Both the position numbers and the translations under genes were made by a program. A stretch of 64,000 nucleotides of DNA from Lacticaseibacillus porcinae (GTDB lineage: Bacteria > Bacillota > Bacilli > Lactobacillales > Lactobacillaceae), in NCBI RefSeq assembly GCF_003946305.1, contig NZ_RHNS01000005.1:1-64000 (forward strand), in the 5' to 3' direction. Positions 32,482 through 42,375 of this stretch are shown here, in pieces (the first letter of the stretch is position 1; every line of letters starts with the position of its first letter). The notes under the pieces were generated by a model that was given only the letters and a program-made list of their open reading frames with translations, was not told the DNA's origin and ran no database searches.

Positions 32482-33858
32482 TTATTTTGTAAACTCAAGT
32501 TCACCAAGAGCATGTTGGGCTGCTAAATTCAATAGGCTCCACTGTCGGTCAAACCCTGGCTGGAAGAAAAAGTCAGCTTCAGCCAAATCTTCCAATTTTA
32601 ATCCTTGTTGGATGGCTAATGAAATAACATTACCTTGGGCAGTGATATCATAAGTTGACAATACAGCACCACCTAATAGTCGATGAGTGTTTGGATTGTA
32701 ATCCAGCTCTACATAAACCTCTGTATTTCCCTTCTCCATAGGAACATAAGCTGGACGTAAAGTGTCTTTGTAAAAAGATGTGTGAATTTCAATATCAGCC
32801 TTTTGGGCTGTGGTCGTATTCAGACCTGATGTGGCAAAGTGATAGTCGAAAACACTTAATGCTGATGAGCCAACTACTCCTGAAAATGGCATAGATGGTG
32901 TGTTCTCAAAGATGTGTTCCGCTACATAACGGGCTTCGCGCCGGGCAACCGTGGCTAAAGCTATCGGCATGTCCTTCTGGGCAGGAATTGAATAGGCCAA
33001 TACCGCATCACCTATGGCGTAGACATCAGGCAGATTAGTTCTCAAATATTTGTCAGTTTTAATCCACCCGCGCTTATCTAGTTCAACCGTTTCCCTTAAC
33101 CAATCAGTATTAGGTTTTACTCCAGCAGCTTGAATGATCAAGTCACTCGGATATTCTGCATCGCTCGTCTTAACAGCAGAAACTTCTTCAATTCCTTCAT
33201 AGCTTTCGATCTTAGCACCAGTGACAACTTGAACTCCCTTGTTGGTCAATTCTTTTGATAAGATATCTGTTAATTCAGTATCTAGATAGTTACCCAAAGG
33301 TCGATTAATCATATCGATTAATGTAACATTTTTGCCAGCTTTGATGCTGGCCTCGACAGCTTCAATCCCAATGTAACCCGCGCCAATAACAGTAATATTT
33401 TTGACATTTGGGTCAGATAATTTTGCTTTGATCTTCTCTGCCCAATCCTTGCCACGCATTGAATAAACGTTTTTTAGTTCATGACCAGGAACTGGTAAAT
33501 TGTTTGGAGTGACACCTGAGCTTAAAATTAATTTATCATAGTCATAGCTCTGTATTTTACCGGATTTTAAGTCTTTTACGATAACTTGCTTATTCTCTGG
33601 ATTTATTTTTGTCACTTCATGATTGGCATATACTTCTGTCCCAAGTTTTTCGAGATCTGCAGGTTTAAAATTACGGACATCATTAACATTCGTTACGCTG
33701 TTTTCTAAATATAGTTCCATACCACAGGACATGAAAGAAATAAAATCTCCTGCTTCGAATAGTTTAATATCTAGGTTTGAGTATTTGCGAGTAAGTTCCA
33801 GAACTGACTGATGGCCGCCGTGCGACGCACCAACAACAATAACTTTTGTCTTCGACAT
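32482..33858 (-). CDS. nox: NADH oxidase (FAD-dependent, Nox family)
   Basis: 458 residues of the NADH oxidase / CoA-disulfide reductase family. FAD-binding VVGASHGGHQS at the N-terminus, the single redox cysteine C45 (SFMSCGMELY), NAD-binding VIGAGYIGIEAVE (about residue 160) and the second FAD motif DVYAIGDAVLAY (about 280) are visible. It oxidises NADH with oxygen; the single-Cys type usually makes water. AGGAGGC ribosome site. It lies alone between IS remnants and has its own terminator, so it probably arrived as cargo. It complements the nearby pyruvate oxidase. Confidence 0.92.
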   Translation of the reverse strand: MSKTKVIVVGASHGGHQSVLELTRKYSNLDIKLFEAGDFISFMSCGMELYLENSVTNVNDVRNFKPADLEKLGTEVYANHEVTKINPENKQVIVKDLKSGKIQSYDYDKLILSSGVTPNNLPVPGHELKNVYSMRGKDWAEKIKAKLSDPNVKNITVIGAGYIGIEAVEASIKAGKNVTLIDMINRPLGNYLDTELTDILSKELTNKGVQVVTGAKIESYEGIEEVSAVKTSDAEYPSDLIIQAAGVKPNTDWLRETVELDKRGWIKTDKYLRTNLPDVYAIGDAVLAYSIPAQKDMPIALATVARREARYVAEHIFENTPSMPFSGVVGSSALSVFDYHFATSGLNTTTAQKADIEIHTSFYKDTLRPAYVPMEKGNTEVYVELDYNPNTHRLLGGAVLSTYDITAQGNVISLAIQQGLKLEDLAEADFFFQPGFDRQWSLLNLAAQHALGELEFTK

Positions 33859-34031
33859 AAAAAATATAGCCTCCTAATAGATTTGTGACAAAAAATGAGG
33901 TGAGTCTACTTACAAAAATGATTCGATTACAGTTTAAAATCATTCTAAAACAAAGTCAATGGATTTTAATTAAAAATACTCCTTAGGAGATATTTCTGGG
34001 AAAAATTTTTTGGTAGCCATAGACTACTATA

Positions 34032-35595
34032 GTGGCTGTTCAACTAGGCCACCATATTCTTGGTGCTGGTAGTAAATTTGTACCGGAAACGATAGGTTTG
34101 CCCTTCGTTCGTAGTTGAAATCAAAATTGGTATAGCAAACACCCGCAAGAACGTCAGGGCATTGCTTAATACCATTGCCTGATCAATCTTGACGGCTAAT
34201 GACTCAGCTGTTCGGGTATTGACTAAGTCCAAGCCTACTGACCCTTTGAGAAAGGCAAATCGGCGTTCAAAGGCACCGCGTCGATTTTCCGCATCCGTAT
34301 CCTGACGGCGTTTCTTGGCATCAACGTGTTTTGGCTTTGCGCCCAGTTTAGGTCCACAGAGAGTGATGCCTAGATCCTTACACAACTTGCGATTGTCGCG
34401 GTTACGGTAAAGTGTGTCGGCCAGTACCTCATCTGGGTAATGGCCATGCAAATCGAAGTAGTGATCCAAGGTCGCTTCAAAGTCTTTACTTTCATTGAAG
34501 GCACTGAATTCGAAACGCTCAATATCAACGATACCTTCGCTCAAGGACGCATCGATTTTGGCACCAAACTCAACTTTAGATCGTGCCTTAACACGCTGAA
34601 TCGGCCGAATGTAAGGCTGCTGGAGACTGACAATTCGGTCTTCAACTCTGTGAATCTTGTGTTCAAACATGTCCCATTGTTGGTCGAACAAGATTCGGAT
34701 GACACCCAAGCGTACTGCTTGTTTGGCGGTTAAGATTGCCCCGGCGTCGATGAATTCATTGATGTAGCGCAAATCGCGACGGACATATTGGAGCTGAGCT
34801 TTGACTTGCTTGTGAACGGATTGCTTTTGGCTCTTCGGATGGCGTGAGAAAGCTGTCCAAACTTGTTTGGCCTCACGCTTGTACATGCGTGGATTTGGAA
34901 CATTCAGTTGATGCGCCATGTCAATGGCCATGTCTTCAAGATTCTGGCGAGCTTGATTGAGCAGCGAAGTGTCTTGAGGATAACGGATCTTTACCGGGAT
35001 TGCTGTGGCATCCGTGATCATCACGTCAACTTTGAATGGCACCACCTCTTCAATCTTGGCGCGAAGCCAATCATTGATGATGTTTCTGACCAGTTCAGAG
35101 ATGTCCGCAATCCGCTTGCGGAAGGTACACAGGCTTGTATACGCGAAGGGTTTCTCCGCTCGATATTCTGAAAGTCCAATGAAATACTGATACGCCGGCG
35201 TGTCTCGAATGGCGTCAACGACACCGCGATCGGTTAGTTTCATTCGATTCTGAATCAGTCCAGCACCATAAAGCATCCGAAATGGCTTGGCCGCGCGCCC
35301 AGTACTTTTTTTGGAAAACTCCAATTGGTATGCCTCATCCAGTTCTTTCCACGGAAAAATATCGGCCAAGCGCACCCACTCGTTATCTGGACTGAGCGGT
35401 GTGCTCAGGCCGCAACCAAAGGATTCAAAAGAGAGTTGGTGGGGACTTTGACGATAAACCATGGATAAAACCTCCAAGTCAATTTCGTAAATGCATGGGA
35501 AATGCCAAAAATCTGGGAATTCGTATGCATATATTATAAGGCAGTAACGTCTTCAAGTCACCGATATAAAGAACTATGCGTTTTTGAACAGCCAC
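34032..35595 (-). mobile_element. IS5-like (IS1182-type) element, copy 1
   Basis: Ends are the inverted repeat GTGGCTGTTCAA (34032-34043) and TTGAACAGCCAC (35584-35595), enclosing one transposase gene. The first 21 bases of the left end occur again alone at 40358-40378. Confidence 0.88.
34044..35462 (-). CDS. IS5-like / IS1182 family transposase, copy 1
   Basis: About 472 residues from MVYRQSPHQLSFESFG. An N-terminal DUF772-type domain (PFRMLYGAGLIQNRMKLTDR, then DTPAYQYFIGL) precedes the DDE core (MITDATAIPVKIRYP; HYPDEVLADTLYRNRDNR; AENRRGAFERRFAFLKG). GGAGGTTTTATCC before the ATG at 35462 sets the start. The stop codon lies within the terminal repeat. Intact. Confidence 0.9.
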   Translation of the reverse strand: MVYRQSPHQLSFESFGCGLSTPLSPDNEWVRLADIFPWKELDEAYQLEFSKKSTGRAAKPFRMLYGAGLIQNRMKLTDRGVVDAIRDTPAYQYFIGLSEYRAEKPFAYTSLCTFRKRIADISELVRNIINDWLRAKIEEVVPFKVDVMITDATAIPVKIRYPQDTSLLNQARQNLEDMAIDMAHQLNVPNPRMYKREAKQVWTAFSRHPKSQKQSVHKQVKAQLQYVRRDLRYINEFIDAGAILTAKQAVRLGVIRILFDQQWDMFEHKIHRVEDRIVSLQQPYIRPIQRVKARSKVEFGAKIDASLSEGIVDIERFEFSAFNESKDFEATLDHYFDLHGHYPDEVLADTLYRNRDNRKLCKDLGITLCGPKLGAKPKHVDAKKRRQDTDAENRRGAFERRFAFLKGSVGLDLVNTRTAESLAVKIDQAMVLSNALTFLRVFAIPILISTTNEGQTYRFRYKFTTSTKNMVA

Positions 35596-35685
35596 TAACG
35601 TAAGCAGGAGATAACCACACGTTCATAACGCCAAAATCGGGTCAAGGCACATCTCTATGATGTGTCTTGGCCCGATTTTCTATTG

Positions 35686-35907
35686 TTAGTCCAGACTAAT
35701 GTTCCATGGCAAGTATGGCGCCAGCGTGGTTTCATTCAGTTCAAATTCTGGTATCTGTGGAAGCTTTTCAAATAAGCACTTCAAATACTTGAATACATCC
35801 AACTGATTGGCCTTGGCAGTCTCACACAAAGTCATCAGGTTCGCATTTGCTTCGGCACCATCGACACTGGTACTGAATAAGTAGTGGCTGGTGAATAATT
35901 TGTCCAA
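35686..35907 (-). pseudogene. IS66 TnpC, C-terminal remnant
   Basis: The last 73 codons (LFTSHYLFSTSVDGAEANAN, ending LAPYLPWNISLD) match the C-terminus of IS66 transposases, with the hairpin typical of the tnpC 3' end next to it (about 35630-35676). The rest was removed by the IS5-like copy 2 on the right. It is diverged from the intact IS66 at 15355-17634, so it was a different element. Confidence 0.88.
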
Positions 35908-36019
35908 GTTATCTGTAACAGCTCCTTAACCCGTTATCGTTGTATAATAGATGCATAGGAATTCCCGGTATTCCGTCAATCCCCATGCACTTTACACAAC
36001 CCTATCGGAAGCGTTATCC

Positions 36020-37426
36020 ATGGTTTATCGTCAAACAGTCACGCAACTCTCAATTGAATCCTTTGGTACTGCACTGAGCACACCGCTCAGTGCAGACAAC
36101 GAGTGGGTTCAGCTTGCGGATCAAATGCCATGGCAGAAGTTAAGCGAGGCATACCAATTGGCTTTTCCTTCGAAGCTTGGCCGTGCTGGTAAACCATTTC
36201 GCCTGTTGTATGGTGCTCAGTTGATCAAGCAACGAACTGGTTTGTCTGATCGAGACGTTGTCGAAGCGATTCGTGACACCCCGGCTTATCAATACTTCAT
36301 TGGTATCCCTCAGTATCAACTTAAAGTCCCATTCGATCACACGGCGCTGGCGTACTTTCGCCGGCGGATCGCGCCGATTTCTGAATTGATCCGCAATATC
36401 ATGACCGATACGGTTCGGGAACGACTTCAACGCCACTTACCAACCAAGTCGGTGATGATCACCGACGCAACTTGTACTCCGGTGAATATCAAGTTTCCCC
36501 AAGATACGCATCTACTTAATCAGGCGAGAACAAACCTAGAAGATGACATTAAAGTCATGGCTAAACAGCTTCAAATTGCACCACCACGGACTTACAAGCG
36601 TGAAGCTCACGCAAATTGGACTGCCTTTTCACGCAAACCACGACGTTGGGGGAAGCTCACACAAAAGCAAATCAAAGCCCAACTTCAATACATTCGTCGC
36701 GACTTGCGCTATGTCGATGAGATGATCGACCAAGGTGCGACCTTGACCGCGGCGCGGGCTAAGCGACTTGGCGTCATTCGCTTAGTCTTTGACCAACAAG
36801 ATTACATGTATCGCAACCACACGCATCGTGTCGAAAACCGGATCGTAAGCTTAAGTCAGCCGGAGATTCGTCCAATCATGCGAGGTAAATCAAAGTCCCC
36901 GGTTGAGTTTGGACCAAAGATCGATGTTTCGATCATGGATGGCGTGATTGACATTGAGCGTTTCTCTTTCAATGCCTTCAATGAAAGTGGTGACCTTGGA
37001 TCGACACTTGATCACTACTACGACGTGCACGGCGAATATCCAGACGAGGTACTGTTGGACACACTGTATCGAACTCGCGAAAACATTGGGATGTGTGCCA
37101 ACCTTGGTATCCGCGTGAGTGGACCGCGGCTTGGACGTAAACCAAAGCATGTGGATCCAGCACAGCGCCATCAGGATCAAGACGCAGAGAACCGCCGCGG
37201 CGAAATTGAACGCCGATTCTCGTTCGTAAAGGGTAATCTCGGATTGGATCTTGTCAAAGAGAAGACCGCAGAGACAATTGCGGTTGCCGTAGACACTGGT
37301 GTGGTCATGGCGAATTTGGAAAATCTTCTCGCAGTTTTAAGTAGACCAATTTCGATTACTGCCAAAAAGAATAAGACTGCGGTGAAGATTGATTACAAAG
37401 TTATCGTGGATTTGCCTGAAAGTTAG
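36020..37426 (+). CDS. IS5-like / IS1182 family transposase, copy 2
   Basis: About 468 residues from MVYRQTVTQLSIESFG, a diverged homologue of copy 1 on the opposite strand. The same core motifs are present (MITDATCTPVNIKFP; YPDEVLLDTLYRTREN; AENRRGEIERRFSFVKG). An upstream frame reaches 35951 but the conserved family start is the ATG at 36020. The right end of its element carries CAGCCAC at about 37438; the left end is not clear. Confidence 0.9.
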   Translation: MVYRQTVTQLSIESFGTALSTPLSADNEWVQLADQMPWQKLSEAYQLAFPSKLGRAGKPFRLLYGAQLIKQRTGLSDRDVVEAIRDTPAYQYFIGIPQYQLKVPFDHTALAYFRRRIAPISELIRNIMTDTVRERLQRHLPTKSVMITDATCTPVNIKFPQDTHLLNQARTNLEDDIKVMAKQLQIAPPRTYKREAHANWTAFSRKPRRWGKLTQKQIKAQLQYIRRDLRYVDEMIDQGATLTAARAKRLGVIRLVFDQQDYMYRNHTHRVENRIVSLSQPEIRPIMRGKSKSPVEFGPKIDVSIMDGVIDIERFSFNAFNESGDLGSTLDHYYDVHGEYPDEVLLDTLYRTRENIGMCANLGIRVSGPRLGRKPKHVDPAQRHQDQDAENRRGEIERRFSFVKGNLGLDLVKEKTAETIAVAVDTGVVMANLENLLAVLSRPISITAKKNKTAVKIDYKVIVDLPES

Positions 37427-37445
37427 GGCTAATTCACCAGCCACT

Positions 37446-37885
37446 ATATATCAGCCATTACTGATGAAGCGAGCCGAGAAGTACTCGCCATCATTGTCAG
37501 CAACTCACCGAATAAAACACTGATCAAAGACACGTTGGACGAGTTGAAGAATCACCTGATGCCAGGATCTCGACCCATCCTTCATTCAGACCAAGGTTGG
37601 CAATATCAGATCCCAGCATATCCCAATCAGCTGGAACTTATGAATATTGCGCAAAGCATGTCACGCAAGGGGAATTGCCATGATAATGCGCCAATTGAGA
37701 GCTTCTTCAACCTGCTTAAGCGAGAGTGTCTGAATTATCTAAAATTCAACACGATTGATGAGCTTCGCCAGTCAGTGAATGACTATGCCCAATGGTTTAA
37801 TAATGAGCGGATTTCAATGAACATTGGCGGTATGACTCCAGTTTGGTACCGCGAATTGATGTGCACTGAAGAACTGGAGGCGTGA
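37446..37885 (+). pseudogene. IS3-family transposase OrfB, C-terminal remnant (second)
   Basis: The frame SAITDEASREVLAIIVSNSP continues through LHSDQGWQYQIP and DNAPIESFFNLLKREC to a stop at 37885. The second Asp and the Glu of the DDE triad remain; the first is lost. It was cut by the IS5-like copy 2. The sequence is distinct from the remnant at 31331-31915. Confidence 0.87.
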
Positions 37886-37890
37886 GGTTT

Positions 37891-38282
37891 ATGAAGATTT
37901 ATGGGGATTACAGAATGACTGAATCGATGATTGAATTCTATGGTACAAATCTTGGACATTTCAATCAATATTTGATCAATAAAGATGATGTCCTAGAAAT
38001 CCATAGAGAGTTCCATGATTTATTTGAGTCGGACGAGGACGTTGCCTACTATGAGATTTGCGTGCCTGGCGTGGCAGAGTTGCTTATGGTGAAGGCAGCC
38101 GAACTAGAGAATAAGGTCAAAAGCTTTCGAACGAAGACTTCCAATTCGTTCTTCAGGAATATGACCAAAGGATTTGGACTGTTCAAGATGATCCAGATAA
38201 AAAAATCTACCTTCCGTGGAGGGTAGATTCGATGAAGCGGTTTTGGAAGCATCAGGATGATCCTTTAGATATTCCATTTTAG
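37891..38282 (+). pseudogene. Frameshifted hypothetical gene following an IS3 transposase
   Basis: The frame starting MKIYGDYRMTESMIEFYG has GGAGG upstream and stays natural until about residue 82 (KSFRTK). From about 38138 the sensible protein continues in another frame: DFQFVLQEYDQRIWTVQDDP, KKIYLPWRVDS, then MKRFWKHQDDPLDIPF and stop at 38282. One base appears to be missing or added near 38138; as written, translation ends at 38226 in a nonsense tail. Intact it would be about 130 residues. Unknown family. Confidence 0.65.
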
Positions 38283-38346
38283 TGGTTGTGTACAATTCTT
38301 TGTCTAACTTTTGTATTGCACTTCAGAGCGAAATTACTTTTTAAGA

Positions 38347-40167
38347 TTAAAAACTATACTTATTGTCATTGTTGTCTTTAATGTATCTCGACGTCATACC
38401 TTGTGCTTCTAAGTACTCACGGAATGGCACTAGATCATGTGCTTCATATTTTTCCTTGTAGGCTTCAACAACTGATTCGCTATACAAATTAGTGTCTAAC
38501 TTTAGGGTTTCAACAGGAATAGGACGGTCTTTGGTGATTTTTGCATCGACCACAACGACGCGACCTTGATTGTAATAATCAAGTGCTTCTTTCATTACCC
38601 GATCAATATCTTCAATTCGGCTGACGGTCAAACCAACAGCACCCTGTGCTTCGGCAATTTTGGCATAGTCAACATCCGTGAAGTCAACGCCAAAGTTATA
38701 CGTATTCGTGTCTTCATACTTATTTTTGATAAATCCGTATTCTGTATTAGTAAATACAACGTTAATGACGGGTAACTTATAGCGCACGTTGGTAACAACA
38801 TCTGGATAAGTCATTGAGAATGCCCCATCTCCCATCAGGTTCCACACTTGACGATCCGGATAGGTGTTTTTGGCACCAATTCCACCTGGCAAGCCAATAC
38901 CCATTGTGGCAAACAACGGTGATGTCCGCCACATATTCTTGTCTGTCATGTGCAAATGACGTACGGACATCTGGGTGACATTGCCGACATCAATTGAGAA
39001 AATAGCATCATTTGCTGCGTATTTATTGATAGCATTATAAACTTGATAGGCCTGTAAATCACCTTCAGTTTTTTGCTCAAGTTTATTCATATAGTCACGC
39101 CAATTTTTGACGTTAGCCACGTTTGCCTGCCACCATGGCGAATCGTTTACAGGTGATACTTTAGCTAGAATAGACTCAATCGCTTCACCTGCATCCCCTA
39201 GAATAGCGACGTCATTTTGATGACGCTTACCCAACATTGCTGGGTTATTGTCAATTTGTATGAACTTATTCACGTTTCGGAAAGTGCCTTCAACTTCGGA
39301 GAATGGGAAGTTTGTACCAACAAACAGGACAGTATCAGCTTCAAGGATAGCTTCGTTAGCTGGCTTCCAACCAACACGGAAAGTGGAGCCAGTGAAACCT
39401 TCAAAATCCCAATCAAATGTTTCAAAATTTTTACCTGTTGTAATAATTGGCGCTTTCATTTTACGAGATAATGCTTGAACTGCTGATCCATGCCCCATCG
39501 TACCAATTCCCGCATAAATTACTGGGCGCTTAGCTTGGTTAAGAATATCGACAGCAGCAGTAATATCTGATTCATCGACTGGTTCGGACTTATATTCTTT
39601 ATAAGTTAAACCCGATGAATACAGTGGCGTCGAATACAGTGAGTCAGCATCAATCTCTGTAAAGCCAAAATCAGCCGGTACTTCTAGTACAGCTACGCCA
39701 CGTTTGGCAATTGCAGTTCGAATGGCATCATCAACAAGATGTGGCAACTGTTCTGCGGTTGCGACACGACGGTTATAAACAGCTATATTATCGTACATTG
39801 GATTCTGATTTAATTCTTGAAACGAATCCATATTTAACTCGCGTACTGGTTTAGAGCCTAAAATAGCCAATACTGGGATATTATCCATTGCCGCGTCATA
39901 AAGACCATTTATTAAATGCGTTGCCCCGGGCCCACCTGAACCAACAGCAACACCCAATTTACCACCGAACTTCCATTGCATAACAGCTGCCATAGCGCCA
40001 ACTTCTTCATGTTTGACCTGCAGAAATTTGATTTTATTTTCCGGATCGCCCATCGCATTCATCAACCCGCTCAAAGTACCTGATGGAATACCGTACATCG
40101 TGTGAACGCCCCATCCTGACATAACTTTTAAGGCTGCTAATCCGGCCGAAATTTTATTATCTGACAT
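38347..40167 (-). CDS. pox: Pyruvate oxidase
   Basis: 606 residues of the thiamine diphosphate family. It has [12 protein letters not shown] and the catalytic glutamate in [11 protein letters not shown] (about residue 57), a central FAD-binding domain ([14 protein letters not shown]), and the ThDP/Mg motif [13 protein letters not shown] ending in FTNTEYGFI. It turns pyruvate, phosphate and oxygen into acetyl phosphate, CO2 and hydrogen peroxide, giving an extra ATP via acetate kinase. AGGAGG lies about 11 bases before the ATG. Two cre boxes upstream predict catabolite repression. It may be spxB-like in role. No terminator is obvious. Confidence 0.94.
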   Translation of the reverse strand: MSDNKISAGLAALKVMSGWGVHTMYGIPSGTLSGLMNAMGDPENKIKFLQVKHEEVGAMAAVMQWKFGGKLGVAVGSGGPGATHLINGLYDAAMDNIPVLAILGSKPVRELNMDSFQELNQNPMYDNIAVYNRRVATAEQLPHLVDDAIRTAIAKRGVAVLEVPADFGFTEIDADSLYSTPLYSSGLTYKEYKSEPVDESDITAAVDILNQAKRPVIYAGIGTMGHGSAVQALSRKMKAPIITTGKNFETFDWDFEGFTGSTFRVGWKPANEAILEADTVLFVGTNFPFSEVEGTFRNVNKFIQIDNNPAMLGKRHQNDVAILGDAGEAIESILAKVSPVNDSPWWQANVANVKNWRDYMNKLEQKTEGDLQAYQVYNAINKYAANDAIFSIDVGNVTQMSVRHLHMTDKNMWRTSPLFATMGIGLPGGIGAKNTYPDRQVWNLMGDGAFSMTYPDVVTNVRYKLPVINVVFTNTEYGFIKNKYEDTNTYNFGVDFTDVDYAKIAEAQGAVGLTVSRIEDIDRVMKEALDYYNQGRVVVVDAKITKDRPIPVETLKLDTNLYSESVVEAYKEKYEAHDLVPFREYLEAQGMTSRYIKDNNDNKYSF

Positions 40168-40198
40168 GCTACTATTTTCCTCCTAAACATGAAAGCTT

Positions 40199-40264
40199 TG
40201 TAATCGCTTTCATTTCGATAAATAAAATTATATACGAATTTGAAATTAATATCAAGCGCTTTCA
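40199..40264 (-). promoter_or_regulatory. Two cre (CcpA) boxes before pox
   Basis: TGTAATCGCTTTCA (40199-40212) fits the cre consensus TGWAANCGNTNWCA in all 14 positions. A second partial box, ATCAAGCGCTTTCA (40251-40264), keeps the core AAGCGCTT. CcpA control of pyruvate oxidase is known in lactobacilli. Confidence 0.85.
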
Positions 40265-40357
40265 TAATTTATTCACTTGTGCTCATTGCTTTGGTATCAA
40301 ATGATTCAGCTTGTTTTATGAACATCATTTCACAAAGTATAGCATGTTAGCTTATTA

Positions 40358-40378
40358 GTGGCTGTTCAACTAGGCCAC
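40358..40378. mobile_element. Solitary IS5-like end
   Basis: These 21 bases are the same as the left end of the IS5-like copy 1 (34032-34052), with no transposase attached. They touch the stop codon of the restriction gene: the last base of TAG is supplied by the IS end. Confidence 0.8.
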
Positions 40379-42294
40379 TATATATTTGCAACAAGTTGAT
40401 CGTAGTACTCGTCATGTTCAATGGCATCGTTAGTCCAGTCTCGCAGGAGTTGAGTATGACCATACTTGTTGTTGGTAAGGTAAACTTCTGAGGTAAGCAG
40501 AAGTTTCTCAACGGTGGTTAATCCACCACGTGCGTTGGTACGGGCACGTAAGTCTTTGAGTAGCTTTCGATAGTTTCCGGTAAATGACCCAGATACGTAC
40601 ATAAAGCTTAGGTTGTCATCAACGTTAAGTGATTCTGGAACCTGTGTCCACCATGTTGAAGTACGATTGGAGTCTCGTGCACGCACATCGTCAATGTATC
40701 GAGCAACCTTATCCGTGTTGCCTGCGAGTGAGTAGCCATTGTCGTAAGCTTTCGTGTCAACGATTAGGAAATTACCATCGCTGTCCCATGCAATACCGTC
40801 AGGTTTGTTTGCACCACCTAAAGAAGCTCCATCAAAATCTAGATAAGTTAGTAGTAGTTCCATGGTCATTGATTCAAGCATTGAATACTCTGAGTTTTGT
40901 GAAGAGTCGAGAGCCAGTTCGACAAGCTGCAGATATCTATGATCGACATGCGCAAGCAGCGGACGAAGTTCGTCTTGCTGTCGTTGAACATTGTCTTTCT
41001 TGGGTAGCTGGCTAGCAGTGATCGGTATTTCGAAGTCTTGAAGTGGGTCCTTTAGTACATATTTATTACTGGAGCTTGTATCAATTTGAATTCCAATCCC
41101 ATTCAGACCTTTAATATGATCAGATACCTCTTCCCCAGAAATGGTTGTACCTTCGAAAATAGGCATCTTGTTTACTTTGTTTGCATTGATTTTGTTAGCA
41201 ATCTGACCAGCAGTTAGACCATTGGAGTTATCAAGTTCCATAAGGATTAAAGCTCGAATGGTACGTATGTAGACAACATTGCCTTTTGTACACAGCATAT
41301 CCCATGTAATAATTTTTGTGGTTCGTTTGTGTTTAGAGCGTCCCAAAGCTATTCCAAGATTTTCACGCCCATATCCCGTTAATTTATACGCAGTTAATGA
41401 GAAGTGACTATTTTTTCCAGTTTTTGGATTCTTATAGCTGAACGGTTGAGGAATAATTGAGATTAGTTTCAATTTGGATAGCATGCTTGCTATTCCCCGG
41501 ATATATTTATCGCTCGTGCTTTCCCAGTTGCTTTTAATTTTTTTGATTCGAAAGGAATCACCGGACTCATACGCTTCAGTGAGGGCGCCGACATACAGTT
41601 CTTCACCAAAGCTAGTAAATCCAGCTTCACCAGCAAAACCAAACGTTTCTCCAAGCTGAAATTTATTGAGCCCATCCTTATTGTTTTCAAGCGACCTCAA
41701 AAAGGCTACGGCATACGGATATGACATAAAAGCCAGCTGTAGTAAGGTCAGCTCGTCGCTGGTTAACTCTTCCGACACCAAGTGTTTAGCCTCGGCCAGC
41801 TGTTTTCCAAGCCTAGTTAAGCTTATGTTACCGTTAATTCGGTTCCAGTTCAGCAATCCAAGTCCAATCGCTGAACTGATAAAGTTGCGAATTGGCCAAG
41901 CACGCATTGGAGTTTTGAATACATTACCGCTTGGATCAGTAGGAATTGACTCATCTTCATTTTTGGCAATACTTTGTCCATCCATAATTGCAGGCAGTAC
42001 ACTCCTAATTTTCCAAACAGCCGGTTTGCCCGTTTTCTTAGGATACTCGGATGCGAGATCATCAGTGGTTAGTAGTACAGGTTCAGTGGAAAGCTTGTTA
42101 AGTATAGAGTTTTTTAATTCTGGTTCATCTCCGAATTGCCAACTCATTTTTGCCTTAGCTTTCCTCTGAATTGAGGAGCCAACAACAAACACCTGTAGCA
42201 TATCAATCATCGAACGCAGTGATCCAACATCTTGTCCAAGACCCGTTGAGAAGCGCTTAACCTTCTTAGGATAGTAATTTAACGTGATAGCCAT
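40378..42294 (-). CDS. FokI/StsI-like type IIS restriction endonuclease
   Basis: 638 residues. Blocks shared with FokI, from memory, include FQLGETFGFAGEAGFTSF, SNWESTSDKYIRGIAS, YIRTIRALILMEL and GGANKPDG..FLIVDTKAYDNGY. The PD-(D/E)XK nuclease site is D499 (KPDG), D513 and K515 (VDTK) in the C-terminal cleavage domain; the DNA-recognition domains precede it. FokI and StsI recognise GGATG and cut at a distance, so a related target is likely but not proven. It is about 55 residues longer than FokI, mainly in the N-terminal half. Its stop codon is formed at the junction with an IS end. It follows the methylase gene by 81 bases. Confidence 0.9.
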   Translation of the reverse strand: MAITLNYYPKKVKRFSTGLGQDVGSLRSMIDMLQVFVVGSSIQRKAKAKMSWQFGDEPELKNSILNKLSTEPVLLTTDDLASEYPKKTGKPAVWKIRSVLPAIMDGQSIAKNEDESIPTDPSGNVFKTPMRAWPIRNFISSAIGLGLLNWNRINGNISLTRLGKQLAEAKHLVSEELTSDELTLLQLAFMSYPYAVAFLRSLENNKDGLNKFQLGETFGFAGEAGFTSFGEELYVGALTEAYESGDSFRIKKIKSNWESTSDKYIRGIASMLSKLKLISIIPQPFSYKNPKTGKNSHFSLTAYKLTGYGRENLGIALGRSKHKRTTKIITWDMLCTKGNVVYIRTIRALILMELDNSNGLTAGQIANKINANKVNKMPIFEGTTISGEEVSDHIKGLNGIGIQIDTSSSNKYVLKDPLQDFEIPITASQLPKKDNVQRQQDELRPLLAHVDHRYLQLVELALDSSQNSEYSMLESMTMELLLTYLDFDGASLGGANKPDGIAWDSDGNFLIVDTKAYDNGYSLAGNTDKVARYIDDVRARDSNRTSTWWTQVPESLNVDDNLSFMYVSGSFTGNYRKLLKDLRARTNARGGLTTVEKLLLTSEVYLTNNKYGHTQLLRDWTNDAIEHDEYYDQLVANI

Positions 42295-42375
42295 AGTGTC
42301 CTCCCGATTTGTTCTTAATTCAATAATACCAAAAAAAGCCCAGCAAAGGGCCTTGAGGGATAAGTTATTTATTCA

